Assembly: GCA_946537195.1 (NCBI GenBank)
Contig: CAMNFE010000004.1
Coordinates: 1 to 38,860 of the forward strand
Direction: 5' to 3'
DNA length: 38,860 nt
From: an uncultured Candidatus Saccharibacteria bacterium
GTDB taxonomy: Bacteria; Patescibacteriota; Saccharimonadia; Saccharimonadales; Saccharimonadaceae
Part shown: piece by piece, positions 22,526 through 29,757 of the stretch
Layout: each line of letters begins with the position of its first letter
How positions within the stretch are numbered: the first letter of the stretch is position 1
The notes under the pieces: generated by a model
Database searches by the model: none
What the model was told of the DNA's origin: nothing
What the model saw: the letters and a program-made list of their open reading frames with translations, nothing else
Position numbers and translations under genes: made by a program

Positions 22526-23143
22526 TTATTTGTAATAGGCTTTCCCCTCTACACGTAGATCAACGTATGAGGCTTTTATCTTTTTCTTATCAAGATAGCG
22601 GATCATCCGCGCCATATCTTCAGCTTGCACAGCGCTACTGCGATCAATTGTCATCTTATAGTATTCGTTACGATCCTTAATGTGGATATGGATTTCACGC
22701 ACCTTATTTAGTGGCAATATTACATGATCAACCTGATAGCCTTCGGATTTCACATCATCTTCTAGATGTGCCACAAATTCCTTCACGCGTGGCGAAACCT
22801 TCGTATCGGCATTCTCATCGGCGATATCTACAGTCGGCTCCGGCACCTTAACGACTTCTTTTTTCGCATTGTTTTCCGCAATCACGTCCGCTATATAGTG
22901 ACCGAACACCAAAGCAATTAGCGCCACAATCAACACTATGCCTATCACTGTCGCAATGTTTTTGCGCTTCGTCTTTTTGCGCTCTTTCATGCGTTCAAGC
23001 TTAGCCTTGCGCTCGTCAGAAAAAGCATCGCCCGCAATCGTACGCCCAATTCTGAAGCTCTCATTCTGGCGTCCTTTGCGGCGCGCCGGCACGGCTTCAA
23101 TCTTTATCTCTTGCTTTTTCTTCTTGCCACCAAGTAGCCCCAT
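22526..23143 (-). CDS. FtsQ/DivIB-like bitopic division protein
   Basis: 205 aa. A ~60-residue Lys/Arg-rich cytoplasmic N-terminus precedes one transmembrane helix (IATVIGIVLIVALIALVFGH, ~63-82). A ~120-residue extracytoplasmic domain follows, ending in KIKASYVDLRVEGKAYYK. The terminal YVDLR..G..Y signature is typical of FtsQ/DivIB C-termini, and the size and topology fit. The POTRA domain is not obvious by eye, so the assignment rests on topology, the C-terminal motif and nearby division genes. FtsQ recruits and regulates the septal FtsW-FtsI synthase. Its start lies 8 bp after pgk's stop, in one operon with pyk and pgk. Confidence 0.55.
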   Translation of the reverse strand: MGLLGGKKKKQEIKIEAVPARRKGRQNESFRIGRTIAGDAFSDERKAKLERMKERKKTKRKNIATVIGIVLIVALIALVFGHYIADVIAENNAKKEVVKVPEPTVDIADENADTKVSPRVKEFVAHLEDDVKSEGYQVDHVILPLNKVREIHIHIKDRNEYYKMTIDRSSAVQAEDMARMIRYLDKKKIKASYVDLRVEGKAYYK

Positions 23144-23151
23144 TTATGCTC

Positions 23152-24222
23152 CTAGCGATCTTGTAATACTTCTAGTCCTGGCAATGTTTTTCCGGACAAT
23201 AATTCCAAGCTAGCGCCGCCACCAGTCGAAACTAAGCCAAACTTTAGATTTTCTTCTTTTAGAGACTCTACAAAGCCTGTTGTATCGCCACCGCCTACAA
23301 TCGAGAAACAATTCTCCTGAGAACCAATTGCGCGCGCTACTGCTAATGAAGCTTTAGCAAAACGCTCATCTTCAACCATACCAAGCGTACCGTTCCAAAC
23401 TACGGTCCTGGCTTGGTTCACCATCGCAATAATATCTTCTGCGCAGCGTAGTGAAATATCTAACTTTGCACCTTGCTCATCGGTTTCAAATTCATCTGCT
23501 ACGTAAATCTTTTCGTCGTAAGAGCGATATCCGTCCGCCGCAATCTTGCCACCTACAGCGATCCTGTCGGCAATTGGCAAAAACTTATCAATTAGAGGCT
23601 GTTTGTCTTCAACCTTTGCGCCGCCAATAATCACGAGTAGTGGGCGTGCTGGATTCTTCATGGCATTTTCGAGGCTTGAAACTTCTTTCTCAACCAAAAA
23701 TCCTGCTACGGCTGGAATCTTTTTCGCAATCGCCTCCGTAGAAGTGTGCGCACGATGAATTACTGCAAAACCGTCTTGCACGAAAATCTCTGCGCCAGTT
23801 GCGGCGATAATCTCGTCAGCAAAACTGTCTGAATTTTCTTCTTCTTGAGGCGAGAAACGTAAGTTCTCGAGCACCAAAATCCCACCTTGTGGCAATTCCG
23901 ATACCGCATTTTTAACTTCGTCGCCAACCGTTTCCTTAACAAAACGCACGGTCTTCCCTGGCATTAATTCTGCCAAACGCTCTGCAGTTGGCGCTAGGGA
24001 CATTTCTGGAACAACTTTCCCATCTGGACGACCGAGGTGAGAAATCAATATTATTTTCGCTGCGCCCTGCTCTATCAAGTATTCCAAAGTTGGAATGCTA
24101 GCGCTGATTCTCATGTCTTCTTTAATAACACCGTCTTTTACCGGCACATTGTAGTCAACTCGTACCAATACCGTCTTCCCTGCCACCTCTATATCACGCA
24201 CTGTCTTTTTGCGAAAATCCAT
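23152..24222 (-). CDS. pgk: Phosphoglycerate kinase (short form)
   Basis: 356 aa against the usual 385-400. It transfers phosphate between 1,3-bisphosphoglycerate and ADP. Motifs: VLVRVDYNVPVKDG (residues ~19-32), ISHLGRPDG (~60), ENLRFSPQEEE, RAHTS, IIGGAKVEDK (~199), SIVGGGDTTGFVE and STGGGASLELLSGK near the end. The shortening lies in the nucleotide-binding domain, between GGKIAADG (normally GG-ANTF) and the VVWNGTLGMVE block (normally GPMGVFE). Some active-site neighbours differ (DGFAVIHR for DAFGTAHR). A GAGAGGAG site precedes the ATG, 20 bp after pyk. Probably active, with a trimmed domain. Confidence 0.93.
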   Translation of the reverse strand: MDFRKKTVRDIEVAGKTVLVRVDYNVPVKDGVIKEDMRISASIPTLEYLIEQGAAKIILISHLGRPDGKVVPEMSLAPTAERLAELMPGKTVRFVKETVGDEVKNAVSELPQGGILVLENLRFSPQEEENSDSFADEIIAATGAEIFVQDGFAVIHRAHTSTEAIAKKIPAVAGFLVEKEVSSLENAMKNPARPLLVIIGGAKVEDKQPLIDKFLPIADRIAVGGKIAADGYRSYDEKIYVADEFETDEQGAKLDISLRCAEDIIAMVNQARTVVWNGTLGMVEDERFAKASLAVARAIGSQENCFSIVGGGDTTGFVESLKEENLKFGLVSTGGGASLELLSGKTLPGLEVLQDR

Positions 24223-24242
24223 CTTTTCTCCTCTCTTATCGC

Positions 24243-25682
24243 TTAGATTTTGCGAATTTGAATTTGGTTCGTGCCACCTTCTTCGTCACGCAAACCAGAT
24301 ACCACTACTACCGTTAGTTCCTTTTGACCTTCCGGTAACTTTAAGTATCCGCTTGCCTTCAAATCTTGTACTGCCTCAATTGTATAATCCGTAGCGTACT
24401 CGCGTACATAGGCAGAGTTTGCATAAGTCAAAGCTAACTGACCAGCTACACGCGGATTACTTGTAATCGAAACCATTGGAATATTCGGGCGCTGTGCTGC
24501 AATTGCTTCAGCGGTCGCACCGCTCTTAGTTGCAATCGCGATCAAATCTGCATCAATCTGCTCTGCCAAGCGCACCACGGCACGCGAAATCGCATCGTAA
24601 TTCTTATAGTTGCCAGTTGTGTCTTTTTCGATTGGCAGAATCCTAGAATTATCCTGCGTATAGAGGATAACCTTTTTCATTTCTTTAATAGCCTCAATCG
24701 GGTACTTACCGTTTGCCGTTTCGTCGGAAAGCATCACCGCATCCGTACCTAGAAGTACTGCGGTTGCAACGTCGGATACCTCGGCACGAGTTGGACGTGG
24801 ATTATCTACCATTGAACCCATCATCTGAGTCGCTACGATACACATCTTCGCATATTGGCGACAAAGTGCAATTAGCTTACGCTGCACAATCGGCACAACT
24901 TCCGCACCCGCCTCATAGGCGAGGTCGCCACGTGCTACCATGATACCGTCGCTCGCTTTTACGATTGCTTCCATCGCTTCATCGCTTTCGACAGCTTTCT
25001 TGGTCTCAATTTTCGAAATAATTCGTGCTGTCGAACCGTGCGAAACTAGAATCTGACGTAGTTTATCGACATCGTCGGCGCATTGAATAAAACTCATTGC
25101 CACAAAATCGAAATCACGACTCGCACCAAACTCAATATCAGCTAAATCTTTCTCGGTAATTATGTCGCCACCCATATCAGTATCAGGCAAATTAATACCC
25201 TTGCGGCTCATGACGTAACCATCGTTATTTACCTTAATTTTAATGGCAGTATTCGAAACTTTTTCGATCATTTCGCCCTCAACCTTGCCATCAAATAAAA
25301 GTACCGGCTCGCCTACCTTGACCTTTTCTGCCAAATTGTACTGTACCGGCAAGACATAACCACCGTCATGTTCTTTACAGGCATAATCGAGTATTATTTC
25401 ATCCCCAGTTTTTAGATCCAAATGATTTCCCTTTATATCTCCTAAGCGAATTTTTGGACCCTGTAAATCCTGTACTAGCGCCACAGATTTACCGCGCTCT
25501 GCCGCATAACGCCGCACAATCGCAATTTGCTGATCACGCTCATCATAAGTACCATGACTAAAATTAAAACGAAAACCGTTTACGCCCGCATAGACCATTT
25601 CTTTCAATTTCTCTTCTGCAAATACGGATGGGCCAACCGTCGCCAAGATTTTTGTACGTTTAAATAACTTATTAGAACTCAT
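24243..25682 (-). CDS. pyk: Pyruvate kinase
   Basis: 479 aa from the ATG at 25682, fixed by a TATAAT 7 nt upstream. It makes pyruvate and ATP from phosphoenolpyruvate. Motifs in order: KRTKILATVGPS (~7), FRFNFSHGTYDE (~32), VALVQDLQGPKIRLG, the B domain (~70-165), DFVAMSFIQ, IISKIETKKAVE (~220, catalytic Lys), GIMVARGDLAYE, and TQMMGSMVDNPRPTRAEVSDVATAV, where the usual MLESM reads MMGSM. The C-terminal regulatory domain includes SGATAEAIAAQRPNIP. It heads an operon with pgk and the FtsQ-like gene. Confidence 0.96.
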   Translation of the reverse strand: MSSNKLFKRTKILATVGPSVFAEEKLKEMVYAGVNGFRFNFSHGTYDERDQQIAIVRRYAAERGKSVALVQDLQGPKIRLGDIKGNHLDLKTGDEIILDYACKEHDGGYVLPVQYNLAEKVKVGEPVLLFDGKVEGEMIEKVSNTAIKIKVNNDGYVMSRKGINLPDTDMGGDIITEKDLADIEFGASRDFDFVAMSFIQCADDVDKLRQILVSHGSTARIISKIETKKAVESDEAMEAIVKASDGIMVARGDLAYEAGAEVVPIVQRKLIALCRQYAKMCIVATQMMGSMVDNPRPTRAEVSDVATAVLLGTDAVMLSDETANGKYPIEAIKEMKKVILYTQDNSRILPIEKDTTGNYKNYDAISRAVVRLAEQIDADLIAIATKSGATAEAIAAQRPNIPMVSITSNPRVAGQLALTYANSAYVREYATDYTIEAVQDLKASGYLKLPEGQKELTVVVVSGLRDEEGGTNQIQIRKI

Positions 25683-25689
25683 AATACTA

Positions 25690-25695
25690 ATTATA
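25690..25695 (-). promoter_or_regulatory. Leaderless promoter of pyk
   Basis: TATAAT on the minus strand, 7 nt before the ATG. It lies directly after the terminator of the upstream non-coding RNA. Confidence 0.65.
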
Positions 25696-25723
25696 CCCCA
25701 GAAAAGCTCAAGCATAAAAAAAT

Positions 25724-25737
25724 GAGGCTTTAGCCTC
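25724..25737 (-). terminator. Intrinsic terminator of the 26213-25724 RNA
   Basis: GAGGCT/AGCCTC hairpin followed on the minus strand by A and a T-run. A larger hairpin at 25751-25780 (AGGGCGCC/GGCGCCCT with inner GCACT/AGTGC) immediately precedes it. Confidence 0.8.
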
Positions 25738-26213
25738 TCAAGAAGATATGAGGGCGCCGCACTCTAAGTGCTGGCGCCCTGTTTGTTTGGCCTTCGCTGG
25801 TTTAGATCAATTCATTACATCCCTGCATTTCGTCCAATGGCACCTTTTTGGCGCCCGCTATGCCAAGATTGACTTCCAGTTTCGTCCGTCACCGGTGACG
25901 AACAATTCTTTCCATCTCACCTATAGCTCGCTACTACGTACGATCAAAGACATTTGTCTGGCCCCTCAGGGCCTCGTCCGTCGTCGTGCGTAGCGACTCC
26001 ACCGGCCCCTCTGGGCAGGCGGAGATAGCAACCCCAAGCGCATATAACGAGCGTCCCCCCTATATTGCTCAGGTTTATGGTCCTCCATACACTTCTGTAA
26101 TGCTATGATCGGGATTCCCCTACCGGCACAACGCATCCGGTTAGCGTGCATCCAGCTCAGCCTAAATATGCTGCTTCATCACAGCAATACCTCCTACTCT
26201 TCCGAATAGAACA
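25724..26213 (-). ncRNA. Unidentified highly structured non-coding RNA, ~490 nt
   Basis: It has a consensus promoter and a strong terminator, is GC-richer than its surroundings and has no ORF with a start signal. Hairpins seen on the minus strand from the 5' end: UUCUAUUC-GGAA-GAGUAGGA (8 bp with a GNRA tetraloop, ~26190-26210), UGCUG/CAGCA, ACCGG/CCGGU, GCCC-AGAG-GGGC, GGCCC-UGAG-GGGCC, a long-range UCGCUAC/GUAGCGA stem, CGUCA-CCGG-UGACG, GGCGCC-AAAAA-GGUGCC, and the final GGGCGCC stem. I could not match it to RNase P, tmRNA, SRP, 6S or a known riboswitch. It lies between tRNA-Glu/murG and pyk. As an independent unit it is well supported; its identity is open. Confidence 0.75.
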
Positions 26214-26219
26214 ACTAGC

Positions 26220-26248
26220 ATTATAGCATATAATGTAGAAAAAGTCAA
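26220..26248 (-). promoter_or_regulatory. Consensus promoter of the 490-nt RNA
   Basis: TTGACT, 17-bp spacer ending TATGC, TATAAT. It is nearly the same as the promoter at 31559-31587 (TTGACTTTTTC, then TATGCTATAAT). Confidence 0.85.
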
Positions 26249-26271
26249 TAGTATTCATGCCAACCTATCAA

Positions 26272-26297
26272 AAATACCCCTTTTTACAGGGGTATTT
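26272..26297 (-). terminator. Terminator of tRNA-Glu(TTC)
   Basis: Perfect 9-bp stem AAATACCCC/GGGGTATTT with an 8-nt loop just past the tRNA 3' end. Confidence 0.8.
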
Positions 26298-26308
26298 CAA
26301 ATTCAACT

Positions 26309-26384
26309 TGGTGATCACGGTGGGAATCGAACCCACGATTGCCAGGATGAAAACCTGGAGTCCTAACCACTAGACGACGTGACC
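26309..26384 (-). tRNA. tRNA-Glu (anticodon TTC), CCA encoded
   Basis: Cloverleaf by eye: acceptor beginning GGTCACG, anticodon stem CCAGG/CCTGG with loop TTTTCAT (anticodon TTC), T-arm GTGGG-TTCGATT-CCCAC, and encoded CCA. Its promoter lies partly inside the 3' end of murG, so it can be transcribed separately from the cell-wall operon. Confidence 0.95.
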
Positions 26385-26393
26385 AGTACTCCT

Positions 26394-26422
26394 ATTTTAA
26401 CAAGATATCTTGCTTTTGGCAA
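26394..26422 (-). promoter_or_regulatory. Promoter of tRNA-Glu(TTC)
   Basis: TTGCCA, 17-bp spacer, TGT-TAAAAT on the minus strand, 9 nt before the tRNA. The -10 box lies just past the murG stop codon; the -35 box straddles the gap just before it. Confidence 0.75.
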
Positions 26423-26424
26423 GT

Positions 26425-27600
26425 CTACTTCTCTTTTGCGACACTAATCACGGTTTCCGCCAAACTTTCAGCGGCATTATCTTTCGTGAAACTATGCAAA
26501 TTAGCGGATAATTTATCACAATCTCTTTCACTACGTAGTAAATGCGTCACCGCATCCAGCAATAACTCTGGTTTTTTCATCATCTTCGAATCGGACACTA
26601 CAATCGCCGCCTCGGCTTTTTCATAAGCTTTTGCATTTTTAACCTGATGACGACCTGGTAATTCTTCATTTGGCACCATAATCACCGGTTTCGCCATACC
26701 TGAAAGCTCTGTCATAGTTGAAGCACCAGCGCGCGAAATCACAATATCTGCCGCACCAAACAACTTCCACATTTCGCTCGAAAACTCAATCATTCGGAAG
26801 TTTGACTTCAGCTCACCGTCTTCCCACTTTTCATAATCTTTCAAATCCATCATATCCGGATAGCGTTCACGGCCCGCCACCAACATCACAGAGGCCTTCT
26901 TTAAGAGCTCCGGGAGAATTTCGCGCATTGTTAGATTAATATCCTCTGCACCGAGACTACCACCGGTGGCTAAAACTAGCTTCTTCTCTGGATCAAAACC
27001 TAACTCTTTCTTCAAGGCACGCTGTTTTCGTTCTGAGACCGGGCGAAATTCCTCGCTAATCGGAATTCCTGTCCACTCTGCCTTATGTTCAGGATAAGAA
27101 TAGTAGCTGAGCGGCATTCCCGTTGCAATCTTTGCCGCTTTCTTTGAAAGCAATCGATTCGTTAAACCTGGAGTAGCATCGCTGTCGTGAATTACATATG
27201 GGATTCTAAGCAAACGTGCCGCTAAACCAACCGGCAAACATACGTATCCACCCTTTAAGAAAATCGCATCAGGTCGCTTGAAGACCAATCGGAAAAAGCT
27301 CTGGAAAAAGCCACCAATCGTCTTAAAGAGATCGACAAAGTTATTAAGTACGATGTCAAAATGGCGCAAATAATCCATGAAACTAAAACCGGCATAACGA
27401 CGCAGTTTACCGGCCGCCACCTTTTTGATATCGATTTCCATCCCGTTTTCAATTGTAATTTTACGGGCGTTTTTGTAGTATTTTTTATCAGTCCAAAAAT
27501 CTATCTTGGCTCGTGGTCTTTTTTTCCAAATTTCACGTACGACGGCGACTACCGGCGTAACGTGGCCCCCGCTGCCCCCGCCCACTACTAGAATCTTCAT
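26425..27600 (-). CDS. murG: UDP-GlcNAc:lipid-I transferase MurG
   Basis: 391 aa. It adds GlcNAc to lipid I at the inner face of the membrane, giving lipid II. N-terminal GGGSGGHVTPVVAV (residues 7-20) is the conserved glycine-rich donor/acceptor loop. HDSDATPGLTNRLLSKKA is the second motif, diverged from the usual HEQN. The C-terminal domain has LATGGSLGAEDIN, ADIVISRAGASTMTELSG (~285-302) and the P-E-PGRHQVKNA donor-binding stretch. Length is slightly above the usual 355-365. Its first 68 bp are also read in another frame as the end of ftsW. It is the last gene of the ftsI-mraY-ftsW-murG operon. Confidence 0.95.
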   Translation of the reverse strand: MKILVVGGGSGGHVTPVVAVVREIWKKRPRAKIDFWTDKKYYKNARKITIENGMEIDIKKVAAGKLRRYAGFSFMDYLRHFDIVLNNFVDLFKTIGGFFQSFFRLVFKRPDAIFLKGGYVCLPVGLAARLLRIPYVIHDSDATPGLTNRLLSKKAAKIATGMPLSYYSYPEHKAEWTGIPISEEFRPVSERKQRALKKELGFDPEKKLVLATGGSLGAEDINLTMREILPELLKKASVMLVAGRERYPDMMDLKDYEKWEDGELKSNFRMIEFSSEMWKLFGAADIVISRAGASTMTELSGMAKPVIMVPNEELPGRHQVKNAKAYEKAEAAIVVSDSKMMKKPELLLDAVTHLLRSERDCDKLSANLHSFTKDNAAESLAETVISVAKEK

Positions 27601-28714
27601 CTATTGCTTCTCTTTTTGTCCATCTAGATATTTGTAATGTCATGCCGACGGCAAATGCTACGAACATCATGCTCGAGCCTCCGTGGCTCAGGAATGGCAG
27701 CGTAATTCCCTTCATTGGTATTAGCGCTAGCATTCCACCTACGTTGATTATAACATGAGCAAAAATCCAGGCAAAAACCCCAAGCGTAAAGAAGCTTTGC
27801 GCCTCATCTTCCGTCTTTCGCGAAACGTCAATCAAATGCCATAGTAATATTGCATAAATCAGCAAAATACCAACCGCGCCGATAAAACCCCAGGCTTCGC
27901 CTACTACCGAAAAAATCGAATCACTCGGCGCCTCTGGTAGATAACCCGTCGTCTGTACGCTATTGCCCAGGCCAACCCCAAAAGCACCACCCGTACCAAA
28001 ACCAATCAACGAGTTCATGATATGAAAATCATCGCCCTGCCCGCTAAAACTCGCCAAACGCGTCAAACGGTGCGGCGCAATATTAATCAAAAGAATCACG
28101 CAAGCAAGTACAACAAGAGCAAATACGCCTAACTGTTTCCAAGGCATTTCGCCTACGAACATCATCGCGCCTAGCATAATATAAATTACCGCTGTGCTAC
28201 CTAAATCTTTCTCCAAAAACGCCACAATAAAGGCAATTGCTGCAATCAAGGTCACCATCGGCACCCAGAATTCCCCCTTATCTAGCTGTTTATTCTTGCG
28301 TCGGTCTGACACCAACCAAGCACCATAAAATAGCACCGCTATCTTTAAAAGCTCTGCCGGCTGTAAGCTTCCCATTATTGGAATCCTCAAAGCACGGCAC
28401 GCACCTTCGTCACAAATCACTAAGGATTCCGCACCAGCTCGGCCCAAAACTGCCGTCAAAAAGCATAAAACCAAAGATACGGCAACAGCCGCCTTGCTGA
28501 CTTTTCCAAGCTTTTTATATGGTATTAAAGCGCCTGCAATTAAAGCCAAAACGGACGCAAATACGCTTTTCAGTTGTCCTGAAAAATAGTAGTCATTCGA
28601 GAAACCTTCCGATTGCGCCGCACGCGGACCAATCGCGTAAATAATCACCAGCCCGGCCGCCATCAGCCCCACCGTCAAAAGCAGAATCGTGAAATCCGGT
28701 CGGTGTTTTCTCAC
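27533..28714 (-). CDS. ftsW: SEDS-family septal glycan polymerase FtsW/RodA
   Basis: 393 aa, about ten transmembrane segments. It polymerises lipid II with a partner class-B PBP, here most likely the FtsI encoded upstream. SEDS signatures: FLEKDLGSTAVI (~165), GLGNSVQTTGYLPEAPSDSI (~250), GEAWGFIGA, and LPFLSHGGSSMMF (~345). It starts at a GTG overlapping the mraY stop as GTGA. The C-terminal tail after the last helix (Ser/Gly/Arg rich) is unusual because it is encoded within the overlap with the murG start. FtsW is preferred to RodA because of the cluster. Confidence 0.9.
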   Translation of the reverse strand: MRKHRPDFTILLLTVGLMAAGLVIIYAIGPRAAQSEGFSNDYYFSGQLKSVFASVLALIAGALIPYKKLGKVSKAAVAVSLVLCFLTAVLGRAGAESLVICDEGACRALRIPIMGSLQPAELLKIAVLFYGAWLVSDRRKNKQLDKGEFWVPMVTLIAAIAFIVAFLEKDLGSTAVIYIMLGAMMFVGEMPWKQLGVFALVVLACVILLINIAPHRLTRLASFSGQGDDFHIMNSLIGFGTGGAFGVGLGNSVQTTGYLPEAPSDSIFSVVGEAWGFIGAVGILLIYAILLWHLIDVSRKTEDEAQSFFTLGVFAWIFAHVIINVGGMLALIPMKGITLPFLSHGGSSMMFVAFAVGMTLQISRWTKREAIDEDSSSGRGQRGPRYAGSRRRT

Positions 28715-29742
28715 TTAATTATGCCCCCACCCATTGCTAGAAATATACCAAGCATTGCCGTTACGCCACCGATAATCCAGAAGCGCATTACTACTTTACT
28801 TTCTTCCCATCCTTTGGCTTGCAAATGATGATGAATTGGTGCCGAAACGAAGACCTTTTTATGGAAGAAACGTTTCGAACAGATCTGAATTAAAGAACTG
28901 CCGGCTTCTACTACAAAAAGCGCACCGATGATCGGTAGCAACAAGAAAGAATTGGTCATCATCGCCACCACACCTAAACCAGCGCCCAGCGCAAACGACC
29001 CAGTGTCGCCCATCATAAAACGAGCCGGATAGACATTAAACCAAATATAAGAAAGCAAAGCACCAATCACAATAAAGCAGAATCCTGCTAAGAACCATTG
29101 GCCTTGCAAAAGCGCAATTACGCCATAAGAACCGTAAGCTAACATGGCAAGGCCACCCGCCAAACCATCCATACCATCCGAAATATTTACTGCGTTACCA
29201 GTTGCTACCACTGCAAAAGTAAAGAGCGCGATCATGCCGACAATACCGATATTAATCTGCCCCACATAAGGTACCATTACCGAAGTCCACCCAAGCTTTA
29301 CGGCAAAGAACCAACCTAGCGCTAAACCTAAGGCCGTAATCATCGCAAACTTAACTGGCGCACGCAAACCGGCAGCAGCATTTTTGCCGAACAAATTGAT
29401 TACGTCGTCAATAAAGCCAATAATACCGCCACCAACAAAAGCCGCAATCGGTAGCCATGTTTGACCACGATTTAGACATTCACAAGCAATCAGCACGATC
29501 GGCACTGCAACTAGCATAATCATGCCCGCCATCGTCGGAAAATGTCGCTGAATTTTGTCCTTATGCAGCTCGTTCATGACCTTTAATTCTTTGCCCGTCA
29601 CATCAACGCTTTTTTGGCGTTTCCATAGTTTGTGCTTATAGGCAAAAGTTGTATAAATTGGCGTCAAAAACATCGAAAGCAAAAAAGCACCAAGCGCGAG
29701 AATCAACTCGTATCCTATATATGAATTAATACTATCTAACAT
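28711..29742 (-). CDS. mraY: Phospho-MurNAc-pentapeptide transferase MraY
   Basis: 343 aa polytopic enzyme that loads phospho-MurNAc-pentapeptide onto undecaprenyl phosphate, making lipid I. Motifs: HFPTMAGMIMLV in place of the usual KKGTPTMGG block (~65-80), FIDDVINLFGKNAAAGL (~110), NAVNISDGMDGLAGG (~185), MGDTGSFALGA (~245) and the histidine motif APIHHHLQAKGW (~307). Five or so helices alternate with these cytosolic catalytic loops. It begins 15 bp after the ftsI stop and ends in a 4-bp overlap with ftsW. Confidence 0.96.
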   Translation of the reverse strand: MLDSINSYIGYELILALGAFLLSMFLTPIYTTFAYKHKLWKRQKSVDVTGKELKVMNELHKDKIQRHFPTMAGMIMLVAVPIVLIACECLNRGQTWLPIAAFVGGGIIGFIDDVINLFGKNAAAGLRAPVKFAMITALGLALGWFFAVKLGWTSVMVPYVGQINIGIVGMIALFTFAVVATGNAVNISDGMDGLAGGLAMLAYGSYGVIALLQGQWFLAGFCFIVIGALLSYIWFNVYPARFMMGDTGSFALGAGLGVVAMMTNSFLLLPIIGALFVVEAGSSLIQICSKRFFHKKVFVSAPIHHHLQAKGWEESKVVMRFWIIGGVTAMLGIFLAMGGGIIK

Positions 29743-29757
29743 CCGGCTTTATCCTTT

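Noticed and set aside
22326-22535. Plus-strand open frame running into the FtsQ-like terminator
   Set aside because: Low-complexity Pro/Phe/Leu translation, no start signal, ends inside a terminator.
25748-26151. Short open frames within the 490-nt RNA
   Set aside because: No ribosome-binding site, start codons inside helices, and the composition follows RNA stems rather than codons.
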